A stretch of 64,000 bases of DNA, taken from contig NC_034438.1 in NCBI RefSeq assembly GCF_002078875.1, forward strand, positions 65,363,404-65,427,403, in the 5' to 3' direction. The notes below the pieces were generated by a model. It saw nothing but the letters and a program-made list of their open reading frames with translations, was not told where the DNA came from and did not search any database. Below are positions 61,862-64,000 of the stretch, piece after piece (position 1 is the stretch's first letter; every line of letters begins with the position of its first letter). This DNA is from Numida meleagris (Eukaryota > Chordata > Aves > Galliformes > Numididae). The position numbers and the translations under genes were made by a program.

Positions 61862-64000
61862 GTATTTTATGTTCTTAGACCTGTTTGGACATCACTGGTT
61901 AAATCAAGGGGGGTTGGGGGCTGGAAAGAAACATCGAGCAAGCTGTAAACTGACTTAAACGCTTACCAGAAGTGTTTGTTAGCCATCCTCAGTAATCAGT
62001 CAGAGACACCTTGCACACTAGGAACACATTAATATTTAAAATTGTTTACCAGCAGTGAATTTTGGCTTACTTAATTTCCATTTGAGAGGAGAAGAAACAG
62101 ATATGCTTGCTCAGCTGAAGTCTACCTTAAAGAAGAATTAGGAAGCAGGTACCTAGAAAGCATTTAATATTAGTAAAAGCTAAAGTACTCTAAGGAATGC
62201 AGGTAGCAGGCCATAAGCTTCAAGGTACTGCACGTCTAGAGAACAGTTCTAAAAACAAGTGAGTTAACCCTGAAACTAGCAGCATGCAAGAGAAAGTCAG
62301 TTCATACTACTGCTGATCTTTTTGAAAAAGGCACTGTGTTGTAAGGCTAGTTCTACACATTAGGTGTAACGATCTAAATTGAGTTTAGAAGCTTTTGTTG
62401 GGATATCTCCTATTTAAGGAAAAATTTAAAAGGACTTTTGTCCTGAATAAGTAGGTACACGATCTCCTGCCAGCTTACTTGAAGAAATGGAGAATGTTGT
62501 GCTTTGGGGCCAGCATGAAGCACATGCAGTGCTGTATTCTAGACACAGCGTTACATAAAATATCTGTACAGGAGTTAGATACTCTGAATACAGACTGAGT
62601 GCTGCCTGACACTTTCTTGAAGGGGTTTCTAGGTCACCATTAACTATTCCTTGCTGTGTGCAGAATATTTGAAATCACCTCAGTTGGATCTCTTCTGTAA
62701 CTCAATACACAGGTATGATTCAAATGCAACTATTATTTAGGGAGGAAAATAGAAATATTCACACCGTTATGTACAAACACCATCAGGCAAAAATACTTCC
62801 ACACTTCACTGCAGGTCCAGCAGAGTTTCAGGAGTGCTTGTTTGGTTTACTTTTATTTAATTAAATAAGCATTATGCCAGTAAGTGGAATTAGAGCCTAC
62901 TGTTTTCAAAGGGGACAAAGCAGCAGACACGCTCTCTGCTTTGGCATGGTGGACTGACTGATGCATGGTTTTAGAGCCACTAACAATTCTGTGGCTAGGC
63001 TTTGAACCGTGGAGTCAGCTGAAATAAGACCATGGAATTTCTGCAAATTTGGTAGAAAAAAGCTTGATGTATGTAAAGTACAGTAGCCACACAGCCTATA
63101 TAGGAGTGAATGAGTTAGCTGGTCTCTATGCTTAGTACAAGGAAATACTCTAAAATAAAAAAAAAACATATTGAAAAATGTCAGCTTCTGATGAAATCTC
63201 AGGACAAAAATCATACTGAAAAGTTAGAGAGTGCAGAATTGAATGCAACAGAAACATATTCAAAATAAGTGAAAATATTATGTTTTAAATAAACTGAGTA
63301 GTGCTTCTCTCCAGCAGTGATGCTTATCTTCATTTTCGTCATGAAATATGTTTAAACGATTACTACTTGGCTTACATTATACTTCTTTTGCTAATCTTAC
63401 ACTTAGATCTTTTTCAAAAGCAACCGTGCTTATGAATTGTGTTTCAGTAAGTCAGCTGTTGACATCATTGCTAGGAAAAATCAACTGATGTGTTTCCTTG
63501 GATCCCTTGTTGTCCTTCATACTTTCGTTTCTGAGTGAGCAGAGCTGGACTTTGAGCACCAGTGTCAAGAGCCAGTTTGAGAGAGTTGTCAGCTCCCTTG
63601 TGTTACAGTTCTAATGGCAGTCTTAACTGATCTTTATTTGGAAGATGACTGCTCATTTTAATTACATAGAGTGGGAGAAAACATCTCCTTTTAATTCCTT
63701 ATGTTTGTTTTGCAAGTTGAATTAGTTTTAAGATACAAAAGCATAGTAAACCTACTTATAAATTTTAATTTGCAACCTAATATATGCTGTACTGAGATAA
63801 GCAAAATGAGTTGTGTGTACCCTAAGCTGTTGTCGGGGGATCATTGTTCTAGTTACATCAATAGGAAGCTTTTTTACTACAAGCAGTGAACCTGCTGCCT
63901 GTCTGCCAAAGAGCTGGTTCTTACACTGAAGAATGCAGAGCTCTTGTTCGTGCTTCTGTTTGTAACAGTAATTCAGGACAACCATGGAGTGACTGAGAAA
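61862..64000. other. INIP intron 3 (partial)
   Basis: AT-rich intron running to the window edge. I see no further INIP exon or recognised repeat; open frames here are at most about 100 codons and carry no domain. Confidence 0.65.

Noticed and set aside
1..64000. CRISPR arrays, operons, defence islands or tRNA clusters
   Set aside because: The window is vertebrate nuclear DNA; I saw no regularly spaced direct repeats, no prokaryotic genes and no convincing tRNA box pairs.

Overview
This is vertebrate nuclear DNA, almost certainly from a bird and probably a galliform such as chicken. Interrupted genes have GT/AG introns of 0.5 to 25 kb, there are two CpG-island promoters, and almost all recognisable repeats are CR1 LINEs, most ending in the octamer-like tail (ATTCTRTG-type) typical of avian CR1. 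Nothing looks prokaryotic, and there are no CRISPR arrays or operons.

Two host genes lie head to head. On the minus strand, SNX30 (a PX-BAR sorting nexin) occupies about 1-46 kb: seven coding exons are present (45580-45741, 20563-20751, 14107-14217, 9645-9803, 6314-6509, 5496-5695, 964-1050). They encode the first 368 residues in one frame; the last ~70 residues expected from the family lie beyond base 1. On the plus strand, INIP (SOSS complex subunit C) starts at about 54.9 kb: a non-coding first exon ends at 55009, the start-codon exon is 55478-55554 and a second coding exon is 61759-61861; the rest lies beyond base 64000. The SNX30-INIP divergent order matches what I recall of the human 9q32 region, so this is conserved synteny; in chicken this segment is probably Z-linked (inference from memory).

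SNX30 acts in endosomal recycling and INIP in single-stranded-DNA sensing and repair. No functional link between them is evident beyond the shared neighbourhood, and their promoters are about 9 kb apart, so this is not a classical bidirectional promoter.

The rest is intronic and intergenic sequence with CR1 copies in both orientations, one probable solo LTR in SNX30 intron 1 (29939-30549), an older LTR-like repeat in intron 4, and a few simple repeats. The most notable structure is in SNX30 intron 1. A plus-strand CR1 (36510-39468) is split by a minus-strand CR1 (36835-38185) flanked by a 5-bp target duplication. The split copy also shares a 657-bp tract with only two mismatches with an inverted CR1 12 kb away (25678-26334 versus 38295-38951), although the CR1 sequence on either side of the tract is clearly diverged. 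That pattern suggests recent gene conversion between inverted repeats. I see no new multi-gene system.
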